Below, piece by piece: positions 13,864 to 25,862 of a stretch of DNA of 64,000 bases (positions are counted from its first letter, which is position 1; each line of letters starts with the position of its first letter). Under the pieces are notes generated by a model, which was not told the DNA's origin, ran no database searches, and saw nothing but the letters and a program-made list of their open reading frames with translations. The stretch is taken from the NCBI RefSeq assembly GCF_019703515.2, contig NC_059348.1, forward strand, positions 22,554,156 through 22,618,155, read 5' to 3'. Source of the stretch: Myxocyprinus asiaticus. Taxonomy: Eukaryota > Chordata > Actinopteri > Cypriniformes > Catostomidae. The position numbers and the translations under genes are program-made.

Positions 13864-14184
13864 TACAATACAATACAACCTACTGTATATTTTATATATA
13901 CTTTTTATCCTATTTTTATTGTATGTGTATTCTATATTATGTGTATGTGTATTCTATATCGTGTGTATTGTATACTGTACATTGTATATTATTATTGTGT
14001 TGTGTAATTATGTGTATATTAGTTTTGTAAATTGTGTTGTGTATATCTGATGTTTATTGTAAATTGGTATATGTCTCATCACTGTCATGACTGCTATGTT
14101 GCTTGGAACTGCACCCAAGACTTTCACCCACTGTTGCACTTGTGCATATGGTTGTGTGACAATAAAAGTGATTTGATTTGATTT
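13863..14184 (+). mobile_element. LINE 3' UTR fragment (jockey/L2 group)
   Basis: The sequence from 'cagtacaatacaac' to 'gtgacaataaaagtgatttg' is the reverse-complement counterpart of 21105-21420, which adjoins LINE coding sequence. It ends in a short ATTTG tandem tail, as LINE 3' ends do. No coding part is present. Confidence 0.75.
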
Positions 14185-14209
14185 GAGTTTGAAGGTAAGC
14201 CTTAAAATA

Positions 14210-15446
14210 CACTATATTGCCAAAAGTATTCGCTCATCTGCCTTTAGACGCATATGAACTTAAGTGACATCCCATTCTTAATCCATAGGGTTTAATATGA
14301 CGTCGGCCCACCCTTTGCAGCTATAACAGCTTCAACTCTTCTGGGAAGGCTTTCCACAAGGTTTAGGAGTGTGTTTATGGGAATATTTGACCATTCTTCC
14401 AGAAGCGCATTTGTGAGGTCAGACACTGATGTTGGAAGAGAAGGCCTGGCTCGCAGTCTTCGCTCTAATTCATCCCAAAGGTGCTCTATCGGGTTGAGGT
14501 CAGGACTCTGTGCAGGCCAGTCAAGTTCTTCCACACCAAACTCGCTCATCCATGTCTTTATGGACCTTGCTTTGTGCACTGGTGCGCAGCCATGTTGGAA
14601 CAGGAAGGGGCCATCCCCAAACTGTTCCCACAAAGTTGGGAGCATGGAATTGTCCAAAATCTCTTGGTATGCTGAAGCATTCAGAGTTCCTTTCACTGGA
14701 ACTAAGGGGCCAAGCCCAGCTCCTGAAAAACAACCCCACACCATAATCCCCCCTCCACCAAACTTCACAGTTGGCACAATGCAGTCAGACAAGTACCGTT
14801 CTCATGGCAACCGCCAAACCCAGACTCGTCCATCAGATTGCCAGATGGAGAAGCGTGATTTGTCACTCCAGAGAACGCGTCTCCACTGTTCTAGAGTCCA
14901 GTGGCGGCGTGCTTTACACCACTGCATCCGACGCTTTGCATTGCACTTGGTGATGTATGGCTTGGATGCAGCTGCTCGACCATGGAAACCCATTCCATGA
15001 AGCTCTCTACGCACTGTTCTTGAGCTGATCTGAACTTTGGAGGTCTGTAGCGATTGACTCTGCAGAAAGTTGGCGACCTCTGCGCACTATGCGCCTCAGC
15101 ATCCGCTGACCCCGCTCTGTCATTTTACGTGGCCTACCACTTTGTGGCTGAGTTGCTATCATTCCCAATCGCTTCCACTTTGTTATAATACCACTGACAG
15201 TTGACTGTGGAATATTTAGTAGTGAGGAAATTTCACGACTGGACTTGTTGCACAGGTGGCATCCTATCACAGTACCATGCTGGAATTCACTGAGCTCCTG
15301 AGAGCGGCCCATTCTTTCACAAATGTTTGTAGAAGCAGTCTGCATGCCTAGGTGCTTCATTTTATACACCTGTGGCCATGGAAGTGATTGGAACACCTGA
15401 ATTCAATTATTTGGATGGGTGAGTGAATACTTTTGGCAATATAGTG
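14210..15446 (-). mobile_element. Tc1/mariner element inserted in the Sleeping Beauty-like element
   Basis: Terminal inverted repeats CACTATATTGCCAAAAGTAT (14210) and its inverse ending GGCAATATAGTG (15446). The flanks are TA (14208-14209, 15447-15448), and removing the element with one TA restores the host line 'aaaatacatccacagg'. Length 1237 bases, typical of Tc1-like elements. Transposase is on the minus strand. Confidence 0.95.
14292..15396 (-). pseudogene. Tc1-like transposase, frameshifted and catalytically impaired
   Basis: Three consecutive minus-strand segments cover the protein. 15396-15010 has an HTH region (SSLLNIPQSTVSGIITKWKR, then a GRPRK motif). 15014-14802 contains the first catalytic Asp (VLWSDKSRFSIW). 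14792-14292 contains [12 protein letters not shown], the second-Asp region and [11 protein letters not shown] with the Glu. Frameshifts lie near 15015 and 14800. The second-Asp region reads [11 protein letters not shown], with Gly where Tc1 enzymes have the catalytic Asp. It would have catalysed TA-targeted cut-and-paste; this copy is inactive. Confidence 0.92.
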
Positions 15447-15775
15447 TACATCCACAGGTACACCTTCAATTCAGTACACCTCCTATCATTTGGCTAATTT
15501 TCTAAAGGCTTGACATAATATTCTGGAATTGTCCAAGCTATTTTAAGGCATAGTTAACTTCATGTATGTAAACTTCTGACCCACTGGAATTGTGATATAG
15601 TTAATTAAAAGTGAAACAATCTGTCTGTAAACAATTGTTGGAAAAATTGCACAAGAAGATGTCCTAAACGACTTGTCAAAACTATAGTTTGCTAATATGA
15701 AATCTGTGTAGAGGTAAAAAAATTAGTTTTAATGACTTCAACCTAAGTGTATGCAAACTTCTGACTTCAGCTGTA

Positions 15776-16430
15776 TATATTTGTGTTTATCGGAACGTTT
15801 TGCAATAAACGTAAAATGTATTGTTTCTATACTTATAATCAACAACCTAAAATGAATAGTTTTATATATTCCCATCGTTTTGTATTAAATGACATAATTT
15901 GCAATGCTTCATGGGATTGTAGTTTGTACCCTTGTGAAAGACGGTAAGTACACAGCCTTGTACCTGTCATTTTGTCTGATTTTCAAATAATTTTTTGTCT
16001 CAAAACAAAGTTTGTGATGTTGTGATTCACCTTGTAGCTGGTTGGTTAGGTTCATGGCTTATAAATCTTTTGTGGAGAATTTTATAAAAAGCCTATGAAA
16101 AAATTGAATGGTAAAAATACTTCCGGAACCCAGACGCTGAATAAGTGGGCGGGGCACTGTTGCACTCTATTGACCCTTCGATAAGCTCCGCCCCCTTGGT
16201 TAAGGTTGCTTGCTCTGACAAGCTCTGCAGAACTCCCCATTAGGATGAATGGGAGATTGCTGTGAATGACACAGGTTTTGGCAAAATATTCTCATAAACG
16301 GATTGGATGATATTTTTACGTGGGCTGGCATGTTTATCTGAAGTTTTTTTGTGAAAGAAATTGTTAAATTACACAGTAATTTAATTAAAAAGCTGCGCAG
16401 ACTATGAATCAGAATCAAAGTAAATGATTA
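15776..16430. other. No gene; contains right arm of a flanking inverted repeat
   Basis: The part around 16050-16190 pairs with 7575-7720 in inverted orientation. The rest, including a GC-richer stretch near 16140-16260, shows no coding or RNA signal. Confidence 0.4.
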
Positions 16431-16439
16431 TTACAGTCA

Positions 16440-17517
16440 CTTGAAAAGAGAAAAACATTTAAAAGTGTTGGGCCTCATGTATTCAGATAGAAGACAAAGG
16501 CAGGCCTAACACAGTTATAAAACCTAACTCAGGCCCCCACATACCAAGTCGTAAATCTTACTGATAAAAACCGCACCAAAATCAAACAAAGGGAGTCCAA
16601 AACAGACAACAAATCCCATGAAGCCTTGCTCACTAAACGATCGAACTCTCAACTCCTATTGGATGAGGCACACAACAGAACGTCCCTCAACCATGACATC
16701 ATCAGGAGTAGAAATACCTCTGAAATATTTCCGGGATTTGCTTCCAGCAACTTTGCTTGCCGTGTGTAGACACAGCTCATCACTGCTCTCAGGTGCAGTT
16801 TCGTGGCACAAGGAAGTAACGTCCGACTTGAAACTGTGGCCATACAATCTCCATCTCGCTGGATGAGTTGAGATTACTCTGTGTTCAACCGAACACTCTA
16901 ATGGATCCTAAGGAGACCGCCGAGCAATCCGCATCTTCATCCGTTTGCCTGCAGAAGTGAAGAGATGAAAGATTTCTCTTCCATCTTCAATCAAGTCGAC
17001 ATTTCTGATTTCTCCGCCAGCCCGCCGAGAATCAGCAGCCGTACCGCCTGCCAACAGAGTGAGGAAACGGCATCCCGTCATCACCCGAGCCTCGAGGAAC
17101 CGAGTCTGAGTTAAAGGACGGATGAACACACATTCTGCATCCTCATGCGATTCAAGAGGTTTACGTCTGGGCAGAGATAGAATATAATAGTGTGTTATTC
17201 TTGTGTTTCAAGGTTTTTTGCTTGTACAGTTTACGGACCGCCATGTCCGCTCATTATTAATACTCAGGGTATTAATTATCACGAATTTGATTTGCTGTAT
17301 TGTGGTCCAACCAAATTGGACTGTTGTGCATTTTCGCCATCGCGGGTGAGACCGGCAAACTGAGTTTATCCATTAAAGAATCAAAGAACGCGGGACTGTT
17401 TACGAGCCGTCCACCATGTCTCTGTGTGATAAACTAACAGCTGCTTTCTCTCCCACGATCGCGAAATCGGCTTTGGGGCCTTCACTTAATTTTCTCTCTC
17501 TCTCTCTCTCGTACAAA

Positions 17518-17551
<34 letters not shown>

Positions 17552-18600
17552 GACCCCTCACAAACATTCTGGCACACATTTTTGGCTTGTAGATAGCTTC
17601 GTGCTAAAGCTCAGCTTTGTCCCTAAGCTATCGTACAAGCGGATACACGCGGTAACTGGTAGACACCATTGACTGGTTTCTCTCCGCCCACATTCACGGC
17701 CATATTCCCTGGCTGGAAGTCTCGCGTGACATACTCTCCACGAGAGTCACGTCCGCCATTTTGTATGTGTCCCTCCTTACACACACACACACACAAACAC
17801 ACACATTCGCTCTCACACACACACACACACACACCCTCATGTGTTATAGGATTATTTTGATTTCCATATCTAATCATATCACTGTTAGTTTGTAGCTGTA
17901 ATTCAGAAGTTTATTGACTGCATTGTATTAATTATTAATTGATATTACTGCAGAAATAAACTTTGTTATATTACAAAGAGAAGTGTTTTGGTTTGTTTTG
18001 CATATGCCTGTGTCATGCTGACGGGATGCCAGTGCTCGAATTCAAGCCTTTATTCATTGTTTTTTTCCCGAAAATCGATATTCTTTGGATGTCGATTTTC
18101 CTAAGAAAACAATCTAATATTGAGACTGTTATACTATCTGGTTATTAGTCCCTGATTCCAGGGTGGTGCCCCATCAATGTTAATCCTTATTAACATTCTG
18201 TTGATTTTTGATAATTATCTTTGATGATTGTTGAATTTGAATGATCAATAAGCTAGTGTTAATTTTAATTAATGTTTCATCGATGTTAACAATTGATGAT
18301 TATCTTTGATAATTGTTGATTTAAAGGATTAAAAAAGCTAACATTGATTCTCATCAATGTTCTATTGATTTTAATAGTTAATAATTAATAATTATCTTTG
18401 ACAATTATTAATTATTACTAATAACCAAACCCGCTCCTAAACGTAGCGCACAACATTTACTGGAGCCCCATATGAGGTTTTAATGAGTTAGATTCAATTA
18501 ATTAATTTAAATGTAAATTAATAACTAAAGAAATAATTATTATTTCTAATAGTAACACTGATCTAAACAACCAGTAAAGCCCTACAATAGCGATTATACA
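16440..18600 (+). repeat. LTR-retroelement-like repeat, copy 2
   Basis: Related to 2850-3920 on the opposite strand. The last 150 bases match the start of that copy, and both carry CA/TG microsatellites beside an 'aaaatgg(c/a)gg' motif. An 'aataaa' signal lies near 17954 and TGGTGCCCC / TGGAGCCCC strings (18160, 18459) resemble primer-binding sites. A GC-richer part (16650-17450) begins with a short ATG frame near 16899 that stops after 19 codons. No reverse transcriptase is visible. Class and borders are inferred. Confidence 0.35.
17496..17835. repeat. TC and CA microsatellites
   Basis: (TC)n at 17496-17511, (CA)n at 17519-17549, and interrupted (CA)n at 17779-17835, all inside the LTR-like block. 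Confidence 0.9.
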
Positions 18601-18920
18601 TCTAATAACATTAGCGTAAGTGAACAGAGCTGTTTATGACGTCTCATAACACTCATTTTGATGCTGTGAACTCTTTATTTACTATCGCTTTTCCTATGAC
18701 TTGAATCATACATTGGAATTAATTGGAAAGCCCTTCTGATAGGGAAGCCTTCAAGGTTAGCATAGATTAGCATAGTTTAGAACATGGCCGTTCCATAGAC
18801 ATTCTATGGCAGTACACTGGCGAGGAAACAAGAGGCCATTCTTTTTGAATGGATGTCTATGGAGGAGATGCTTCACAATGCTGAATAAACCGCTGTTGTG
18901 AGGAAACAGCTCATCATTTA

Positions 18921-20167
18921 GGGTACGTTTACATGACAACAATGTAATAAAAACAGAAAAGTTTTCCCTTTGCGTTTTTGAAAAGTTTCGTGTACAGATG
19001 ACAACGTTGTCAAAATGATCCCCGTTCACACGGATCCACGAAAACGACTAAAAATGCTGTATTATGCATGCCAGGCCAGTAGTTGACGATATCACTTTGT
19101 ATAGAAACACTATGCACCTGCGCACATAAGCATTCTTCCACAGAGTGGTGAATACAAACAATGAAGATGGCGAAAGCATCGAGCAATTTTGTCTGGACGG
19201 ACGATGAGATTGCTTTATTACTACAATTACTTTGCTGGAGAAACGTCAATAAACTCAAAATCTTGAGCAGCACAAACACAGTCCTGTAGTCCGCCATTGT
19301 AGTTTTGAATGTCTTGCGCATTGTTTTGAAGTATTTGCGCACATGCCTATAGACTGAACTCTCAAGATTATTCAATAAACTCTGCTCATTTTTACCATTA
19401 CTTTGTCTCCTGCCTTCTTCTGTATTCCCCCTGCTGACTCTTGGGCTGGTAGGAGAGTAAGTTAACATAACAATCTGTTGATGTTGACTGGTTTTGGATA
19501 TCAGACAGAACTCTGATATATGGATATCTTCTGATGGAGAGAGAGGTCTTATGTACACTGGATCTCACATGCATTTTCACTGCCTCATGTTTTCATATTC
19601 TAAGCATATCATTGAATACTGTACATGGCATCACATCTCTGTCTATAGGCTATATACATAAGCGGTGGGTGAATGAATTGCAGGGTAATGGTACATCAAA
19701 TAAAATTAAGTAAATAAATACATAACATTTAAAATACAAATACATTTTCCCCATCTGAATCCATACATTAATTTCAAGATTTTCAAATTGCAGGTTCTGC
19801 CTATTGTACAATGTTCACACTCCATACAAAACACTCCAAATGAATAAATTGTTGATTATTTTTATTTGCACAGACACCAGTATTCATATTGATAATTATA
19901 CATCTCAAATTGATGCCTATCAATCCATCATTCTTTATATAACATGTAATACGCGTGCGCATGACGTCATTGTTTTCACAAATTCGCATTTTTGTATGTT
20001 TACACAGAAACGATAACGGCATTGTTTTCAAAAACTTGCACTTTGAAACTCGTTTTCAAAAGTTTGCGTTTTCAGGCCCCAAAATGCCGTTGTCGTGTAA
20101 ACAAACAGCCAAAACGCATAAAAAGTTTTCCGTTTTTAGTTTAAAACATTGTCGTGTAAATGGCTCC
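18921..20167 (+). mobile_element. Harbinger-like non-autonomous transposon
   Basis: The tips GGGTACGTTTACATGACAA and, inverted, GGAGCCATTTACACGACAA form imperfect terminal repeats with further subterminal similarity (aaaacggaaaa-type). Flanks are TTA on both sides (18918-18920, 20168-20170), the 3-bp duplication of PIF/Harbinger elements. A short internal frame with a Myb/SANT-like motif supports that superfamily. The transposase gene is absent. Confidence 0.65.
19161..19289 (+). pseudogene. Harbinger Myb/SANT-like protein remnant
   Basis: A 42-codon frame reading MKMAKASSNFVWTDDEIALL.. with the W-T-D-D-E start of a Myb/SANT-like DNA-binding domain, then losing similarity before the stop. 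In Harbinger elements the second gene encodes such a protein, which helps the transposase reach the nucleus and bind the ends. Here only the first helix survives. Confidence 0.5.
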
Positions 20168-20170
20168 TTA

Positions 20171-21090
20171 ATGAATGAACCGCCTGTCTGCTAATCTTCA
20201 ACATGTTTTACACTAAACAGTCTTTTTGGAGTTAACTATGTGTGAAGTTTACGGCACTTTCCTTTCATTTGTATAGCATCAGCAAGCTGTCATAAAATGC
20301 TAGTTGACTGTTACAGCCGTTACACTCACTGATATATAATATATAATATCACCGATATATAAAACACGACTGCTCATGATGTCATGTCAGTGAAGCCACT
20401 ACGCCGTCATATTGCTATGCCCAAATATTCCAATGTCCCTACTGACTTATTAGGAAATCATCTAATTTCAGCGAGTAAACATTAATCATTCAATCACCGA
20501 TTTTATATCTGAAATCTGCATGTACATCCCTACAACACAAACATCCTACACATGTAATTATTTATTTATTTAAAGTCGGGAATTTGTCCTTTTTCTTGAA
20601 AGCCCAAGCAAGTTATGTGTATCTATATCAACAGTATCCACCACTTACAAACTTCATCTGTGAACAGATCAGCTGAATGTAAACAAGTTCACTGAAACTG
20701 AGGTAAGATACAAACAGACATTTTCAGACTTATTTATTGTGAACATCGAAGTGTTTGTTCAGAGTTAATTGTTTTATGTGTTCATCAAAAATTCCTTTTT
20801 CTCCCGGCACTTGAGCGGGAGATTAAAATTAAACTGATATGCTAGTTTTAAATGGCAAACGAACATGTAATTTATGACATGTATCCATGTATGACAACAG
20901 CGAGCGCTTCAATATGAAAACAGGCAAATCCCGGGCATTTTAGGCAAATAAAAAATCTTACAGCTTTTCATACATACATTACAACAAGTTTTGCCACTTC
21001 CTTTGGTGATCATTGTGCTGTACAGCAGTGTCCTGCACAGGCCTTAGCAGGGACAGGGGCAGAAGGATAAAAAAGGACACTGTTTTTTTT
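20171..21090. other. No recognised feature
   Basis: AT-rich sequence without reading frames of note. A poly-T run of about 24 (21081-21104) abuts the LINE 3' end that follows. Confidence 0.45.
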
Positions 21091-21104
21091 TTTTTTTTTT
21101 TTTT

Positions 21105-22065
21105 CAAATAAAATCAAATCACTTTTATTGTCACACAACCATATACACAAGTGCAATGGTGTGTGAAATTCTTGGGTGCAGTTCCGATCAACATAGCAGT
21201 CGTGACAGTGATGAGACATATACCAATTTACAATAACATCAAATTAACACAACACAATTTAAAGTCTAATATACACATAATTACAACACAATACAATAAT
21301 AACATACACTGTACAGTATACAATACACACAATATAGATACACATTATTCAATAAAGATAAAAAAATAAAAAAGTATATATAGTAGTATATATAGAATGT
21401 ACAGTAGGTTGTATTGTACTGTATTGACATTCAGGCTGTCGGTTGATAGTAAGTTGTTAAGAGATAATATAATATAATAATAATATAATTTATGACAGTC
21501 CGGTGTGAGATATAAGAGTAAGAGTAATAAAGTGCAGTGCTGATGTATTTTGATCGTGGGAGATCAAGAGTTCAAAAGTCTGATCGCTTGGGGGAAGAAG
21601 CTATCATGGAGTCGGCTGGTGCGGGTCCTGATGCTGCGATACCGCCTACCTGATGGTAGCAGTGAGAACAGCCCATGGCTCGGGTGGCTGGAGTCTCTGA
21701 TGATCCTCCGAGCTTTTTCACACACCGCCTGGTATACATGTCCTGGAGGGAGGGAAGCTCACCTCCGATGATGTGTCTGGCAGTCCGCACCACCCTTTGC
21801 AGTATTTTGCGGTTGTGGGCTGTGCTATTGCCGTACCAGGTTTCTTGCTCACTTATACTCCCATACAGTTCCTTGAGTGCCCGGTATGTGTCGGCTTGTG
21901 GCGGGATGTACACAGCAGTGATAATGACCGCTGTGAATTCCCTCGGTAGCCAGAATGGTCAACACAGAAGCATGAGAAATTCCAGATCAGGAGAGCAGAA
22001 AGACTTGATAGAATGTACGTTGCTCTGATCACACCAGGATTTGTTGATCATAAAACATACACCAC
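21105..22065 (-). mobile_element. LINE (jockey/L2 group), internally deleted
   Basis: On the minus strand it ends at 'gtgacaataaaagtgatttg' (about 21105) and carries two separated pieces of LINE coding sequence fused together (see the pseudogene at 21572-22060). The 3' UTR (21105-21560) matches the fragment at 13863-14184. The 5' part of the LINE is missing, as is usual for truncated insertions. Confidence 0.8.
21572..22060 (-). pseudogene. LINE endonuclease-to-RT C-terminus fusion remnant
   Basis: From about 22060 the minus strand reads an AP-endonuclease-like stretch (..MINKSWCDQSNV..LEFLMLLC, stop, PFWLPREFTAVIITAVYIPP..). It passes directly at ..YGSISEQET/WYGNS.. into the C-terminal region after reverse transcriptase (RVVRTARHIIGGELPSLQDM). 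The whole RT catalytic domain is deleted in frame. An in-frame TGA near 21950 and a frameshifted last third also kill it. Such proteins nick target DNA and reverse-transcribe LINE RNA. Confidence 0.75.
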
Positions 22066-23930
22066 CATTACTACTTTAATGAGTAGTAATTATAAATACT
22101 TAACTAATTTCTTTGCTTTTTGGGTATTTAACCATTTTCTTGTATATGTATACTGTACACATTTTTTTCAATTTTTCATTTATCACTAATTATTCTATTA
22201 TTCTATTCTATTCTGTTATGTTTCTCACAAAAATCACCATGGTATTACACTATTTATTTTCAGACCTGGTCTGTGATAACCCCATGTTGTGACATGTGTC
22301 ATAGTAAAACCATGGTATTTTTTAAAGTACCTTGGAGTACCATGACAGTATCATGAAATATGAACATGATAAATCATTCAGTACCGTGGTATTACCCTGG
22401 TAATGTGGCGCATGGTGCGAAGGCATGATGAGAAAGTGAGAGTGCAGGGCGATCGACTGTGTTCCGCAAATTCTACCGGGTCCTTGAATAACCTATAACA
22501 TGTGAGTAAGGGCAGCCGGTTGAGTTTCTGGTGTCCCCCTAGGGTATGATGGTGCCCCCCTAGGGAGTTCGTGCCCTACACAGACTGCGTAATATGCGTA
22601 TAGGAAGCGGTGGTACTGTGGAAGCCTAATGGTATTTTTATGAAAGTGATTAGTCTAATGGCTTATTAGATTCAACAAAACCAAACTGGCTTTGGCTGAA
22701 CCAGACAGCTCCTTCAGTTTATGTCAATATTCTATAAAAGACTAATTTAATTTATATCACTGAAAGCGGCACGACCGCTCCCATTATAATTAATAAATCT
22801 GTCCATACTAGAGGTACACGATGTCAGAAATGTGGAAGCAATCAAATATTATTCTTTTGATGAACTTACATGTACAGCACAATACATGTAGTGGACTTTT
22901 TATCTGACCTGTTACTCGTCTGAGGTAATGGCACTTTGATGTTCCAGGGCGATTCAAAATTGCATTTTTTGCTTCCTTCAAGGGCATTGCTGCGGGAGGG
23001 GACAACACTCGAAAGCTCATTCAAAACTAAAGTGAGAAAACGAATCTTTTCTTTGAGGGCCCTTCCACAAGGCTGTTAGCGTAGGGTACATTCATATAGT
23101 AATGCCATGTTTCCTTCAGGGTACCCACTTCAAGGGCTCTGCACTTCGGAGTGAGTATAGGGCATAGGGAGGATCACTTGTGATTGGAATCCGCCCGATC
23201 TGCTGTAGCGCACTCTTAAAAGCACCTCTGCTTAATTTTCTTTAATACTCTTGCGATTTACAAAGAAATCTCATAATAACACATTATTACCGTTATTGTG
23301 AGATTATGACAAGATTTTAATTTAGTTTTATTTAACTATTTTAATTTTATTATTAAAATTTCTCCCCTTTTTCTGGACGACCAAAGGGCACCTTTAGATT
23401 AGTGAACGAAAGGGCTTGCCCCCTGCTGCCCCCCTTCTGTGCACATCAGTGCTGTACTGATAGGCTGAACACTGGGGTAGGTGAATGCTCTGACATCGTG
23501 ATCCGTGTATATCTTCTCCCTTGTAATGAATATTATCCATAACAAGCTAATTAAACATTAAACATGATTGTCACCACAGGGTGAAATGCAACTGTCGTAT
23601 CTGCAGGTCAGAGACGGTTAATCGGGGGTGTTTTTGCCTGTCAGTCATTGATACTATGTTTGGGCATACCAGTATGGCCGCTCGAACTCTTCCGGTGGCT
23701 TCAACTCCTGCTGGCAGTTTAACGTTGCGTCAGCGAGCCAGTTCTATATATATATATCAGTGGTTACGCTCTCTACAATGATAGAACCGTGAAGGTTGTT
23801 ATCTCAGTACTATAAGATCTATGGAAAATAGCAAACGCGTGAAAGAGTAATGGCGGCAGGGCAACAGCTGCTAAGACAAGATTGGTCAGAAGAGCTTTTA
23901 AGGGGGTGCTTAGCGAAGGGTCAATTAAAG
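22066..23930. other. No recognised gene
   Basis: Contains repeated ccatggta/taccatgg words (22235-22400), a short AT microsatellite near 23747-23757 and GC-richer patches near 23080-23220 and 23400-23480. I find no domain-bearing reading frame, clear terminal repeat or RNA gene. Confidence 0.45.
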
Positions 23931-24285
23931 GCATTTACAACCTCCGTGAAGTTGGCACCCCATATAATTAAATCACAGTCGAAACTATACCATTCGTTTG
24001 TGCTAATTTATGCCTCAAAAACAAATATTGTGCTGACATAATTATTTTTTTGCTCAGTGTGGTCCAAATCGCTCCAAACCGGTGGCGTTTGTTTGTGGTA
24101 GATTTTTGCTGGTTTGTGCCGTTAAAAGAAAATCATAATGTTTTAATTTCTTTGTATTTAACAAGATATCTTTTGAAAGCCGTGAAATGGCGCACCATGT
24201 CAATCACTCTCACCTGTCTCCATCATTTGTGCACATTTGGTGCTGGTTTGTGCCGTGTTTGGTATCATTGAAGCATTTATTTTTG
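23931..24285 (-). repeat. Inverted block of the 145-bp repeat family, left
   Basis: Reverse complement matches the array at 29929-30670. Shared words are 'cggaggt(t)g' with 'ttggcacccaat', 'accattcgtttgtgct' against 'agcacaaactaatggt', and 'caccggtttggagcga' followed by 'tttggaccaca'. Outer ends of both blocks carry the ggtgccaactt..cggagg motif, so the two blocks face each other about 6.7 kb apart around the Gypsy element. Confidence 0.65.
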
Positions 24286-25447
24286 GCAGACTATATTTCA
24301 CCCCATCAAAATCCAAATACAACAATAAAAACTGTCTGTGTTTGTGCTGCAAATGTTTGTTTGTAGCCTATTGTGGATGGATGGATGGATGGATGGATGG
24401 ATGGATGGATTAAAATAATGTATAATTAATACTATGTATGTAATTGGTTTGTATAAAATATCGAGTGAAAAATATGCCCATGTGCCATGTAGGGCATCTG
24501 AGACTGAAACTTAATTTTCCCAATAAAAAATGAATACAATGCATGAGTGAATGCAATAATGTAAATAATCTCACTTTGTGTTGTCTATTTTCAACTGTTA
24601 ATGTTTTTTTAAGCATTGTCACCCTTCTAAACTTTCAATCTAGTGTTTACCTTGAGCACTGTGTTGTGGGAAACAGGACCACCTGTCTGTGTTAAAAGGA
24701 CTGTTAAACACCTATAGCATATTTAAAATATTAAATAATTTATTTCAGTATTAAAGAAACTGTTGGCATAGACATTAACATTTTTATTTGTATTTGGCGT
24801 TAGAACTGAAAAAAATCAACATACATGTAATTATCTGGCATGATTTCAGTCCTGCATTTGGATATTCATAGCACCCATTAGGAAAGACAAAACTACCAAA
24901 ATAGTAAGTGTTTTTTTTGTTTTGTTTTTGTTTTTTACAAAGGCTCATAGATTCATGTATTGGCATTCATTCTTCTAGTGCTGTTACGGTACCAAAATTT
25001 GGTACCAGAAGTCGGTATCGATACCAGTGAAATGTCATGGTTCTCGATATCAATTTCGATACCACAGCAAAAATATGCTAATATTATAATATGCTATTGA
25101 ACACACCAGTTTAGTTATTTGTAATTATTTAATAATTATTTTAATAATTATAGTTTAATAATTATTATTATTTTCTAGAAAATTGTTTTTAAAGTTTAAT
25201 TTAATTTCATCATCAAAATGATGTCTAATCAATAAATTCTTAAAACTTTTAATAAATGAAAATAGAACTTTTCAATGTGTCATTGCATTTTGTTTTGTTT
25301 TTTGTGCCAAACGTTTATTCAACAACTGTCTTGCTTGTGATATTTTAATTAATTATTGGTCAACTCTGTTGTTTTAAATGCTATATAAATAAAGCTGAGC
25401 TGAGATTAAAGTGCAAATGCTTTGATTTTAATTATATAAATATATAG
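24286..25447. other. No gene; GGAT microsatellite
   Basis: (GGAT)n at about 24374-24410. Around 24980-25080 there is a tacggtacc/ggtaccag/cgataccag-rich stretch that looks like a hAT-type terminal region, but no partner end was found nearby. Otherwise AT-rich without coding signal. Confidence 0.45.
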
Positions 25448-25452
25448 TTTAC

Positions 25453-25827
25453 TGTGGCAGCGGGGGCATGGTCGAGCGTCCGTCCGGACAAAGAGAAAGC
25501 GGTAAGGGCACTGACACCTGAGCTAAATTATGTCTAACACCTGCCTCTAATTCCAGTGAGCATGGGGAGAGAGGCATATAAGTGGCCACGCTACCAGTAG
25601 ACAGAGTCTTGTAGAGTCTGGCACAAGAAAGCCCACGGTGCTCGAGAAGCTGTTGTGTTTACCCTATTGTGTTTGTGAAGCTTATGTGTTTGAGTGACTA
25701 TGTGCCTGTGAAGCTGATGAGTTTGTGAAGTTGTAAAGTATTGAAGTGGCCATTTAAAAAGTCTTACCTGAGCCTGGAACCCACTTCCCTGTGTCCTCCT
25801 TCCCTTCTGCTGTGAAGTCTTGTTACA
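25453..25827 (+). repeat. Left LTR of Gmr1-like element
   Basis: 375 bases, TG..CA ends. A 'gcatataagtgg' TATA-like word near 25576 and an 'ccatttaaaaag' stretch near 25750 are candidate promoter and processing signals. It is longer than the right LTR (357) through small indels around 25600-25630. Confidence 0.9.
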
Positions 25828-25828
25828 C

Positions 25829-25846
25829 TGGTGCCGAAATCCGGGA
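25829..25846 (+). promoter_or_regulatory. Primer-binding site
   Basis: TGGTGCCGAAATCCGGGA begins one base after the left LTR, the position and TGG start expected for a site that pairs with a tRNA 3' end to prime minus-strand synthesis. I do not assign the tRNA. Confidence 0.75.
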
Positions 25847-25862
25847 CATTAAATTACGCCCC

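Larger units (their letters stand above)
11042..14184 (+). mobile_element. Composite insertion: DIRS-like 5' part joined to a LINE 3' end
   Basis: It interrupts the Sleeping Beauty-like sequence. That sequence stops after 'ggcactgagtt' (11041) and resumes at 'gagtttgaagg' (14185), so GAGTT is repeated as a likely target duplication. The insert is 11042-11113 (unassigned), DIRS-like gag-RT sequence to about 13863, then a LINE 3' UTR ending in ATTTG repeats. Either a LINE containing a DIRS fragment inserted, or a chimera made by template switching did. The sequence alone does not decide. Confidence 0.6.

Noticed and set aside
13183..14007. A 274-codon plus-strand frame
   Set aside because: It runs across degraded DIRS RT in the wrong frame and then into LINE 3' UTR. 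The RT motifs are in other frames.
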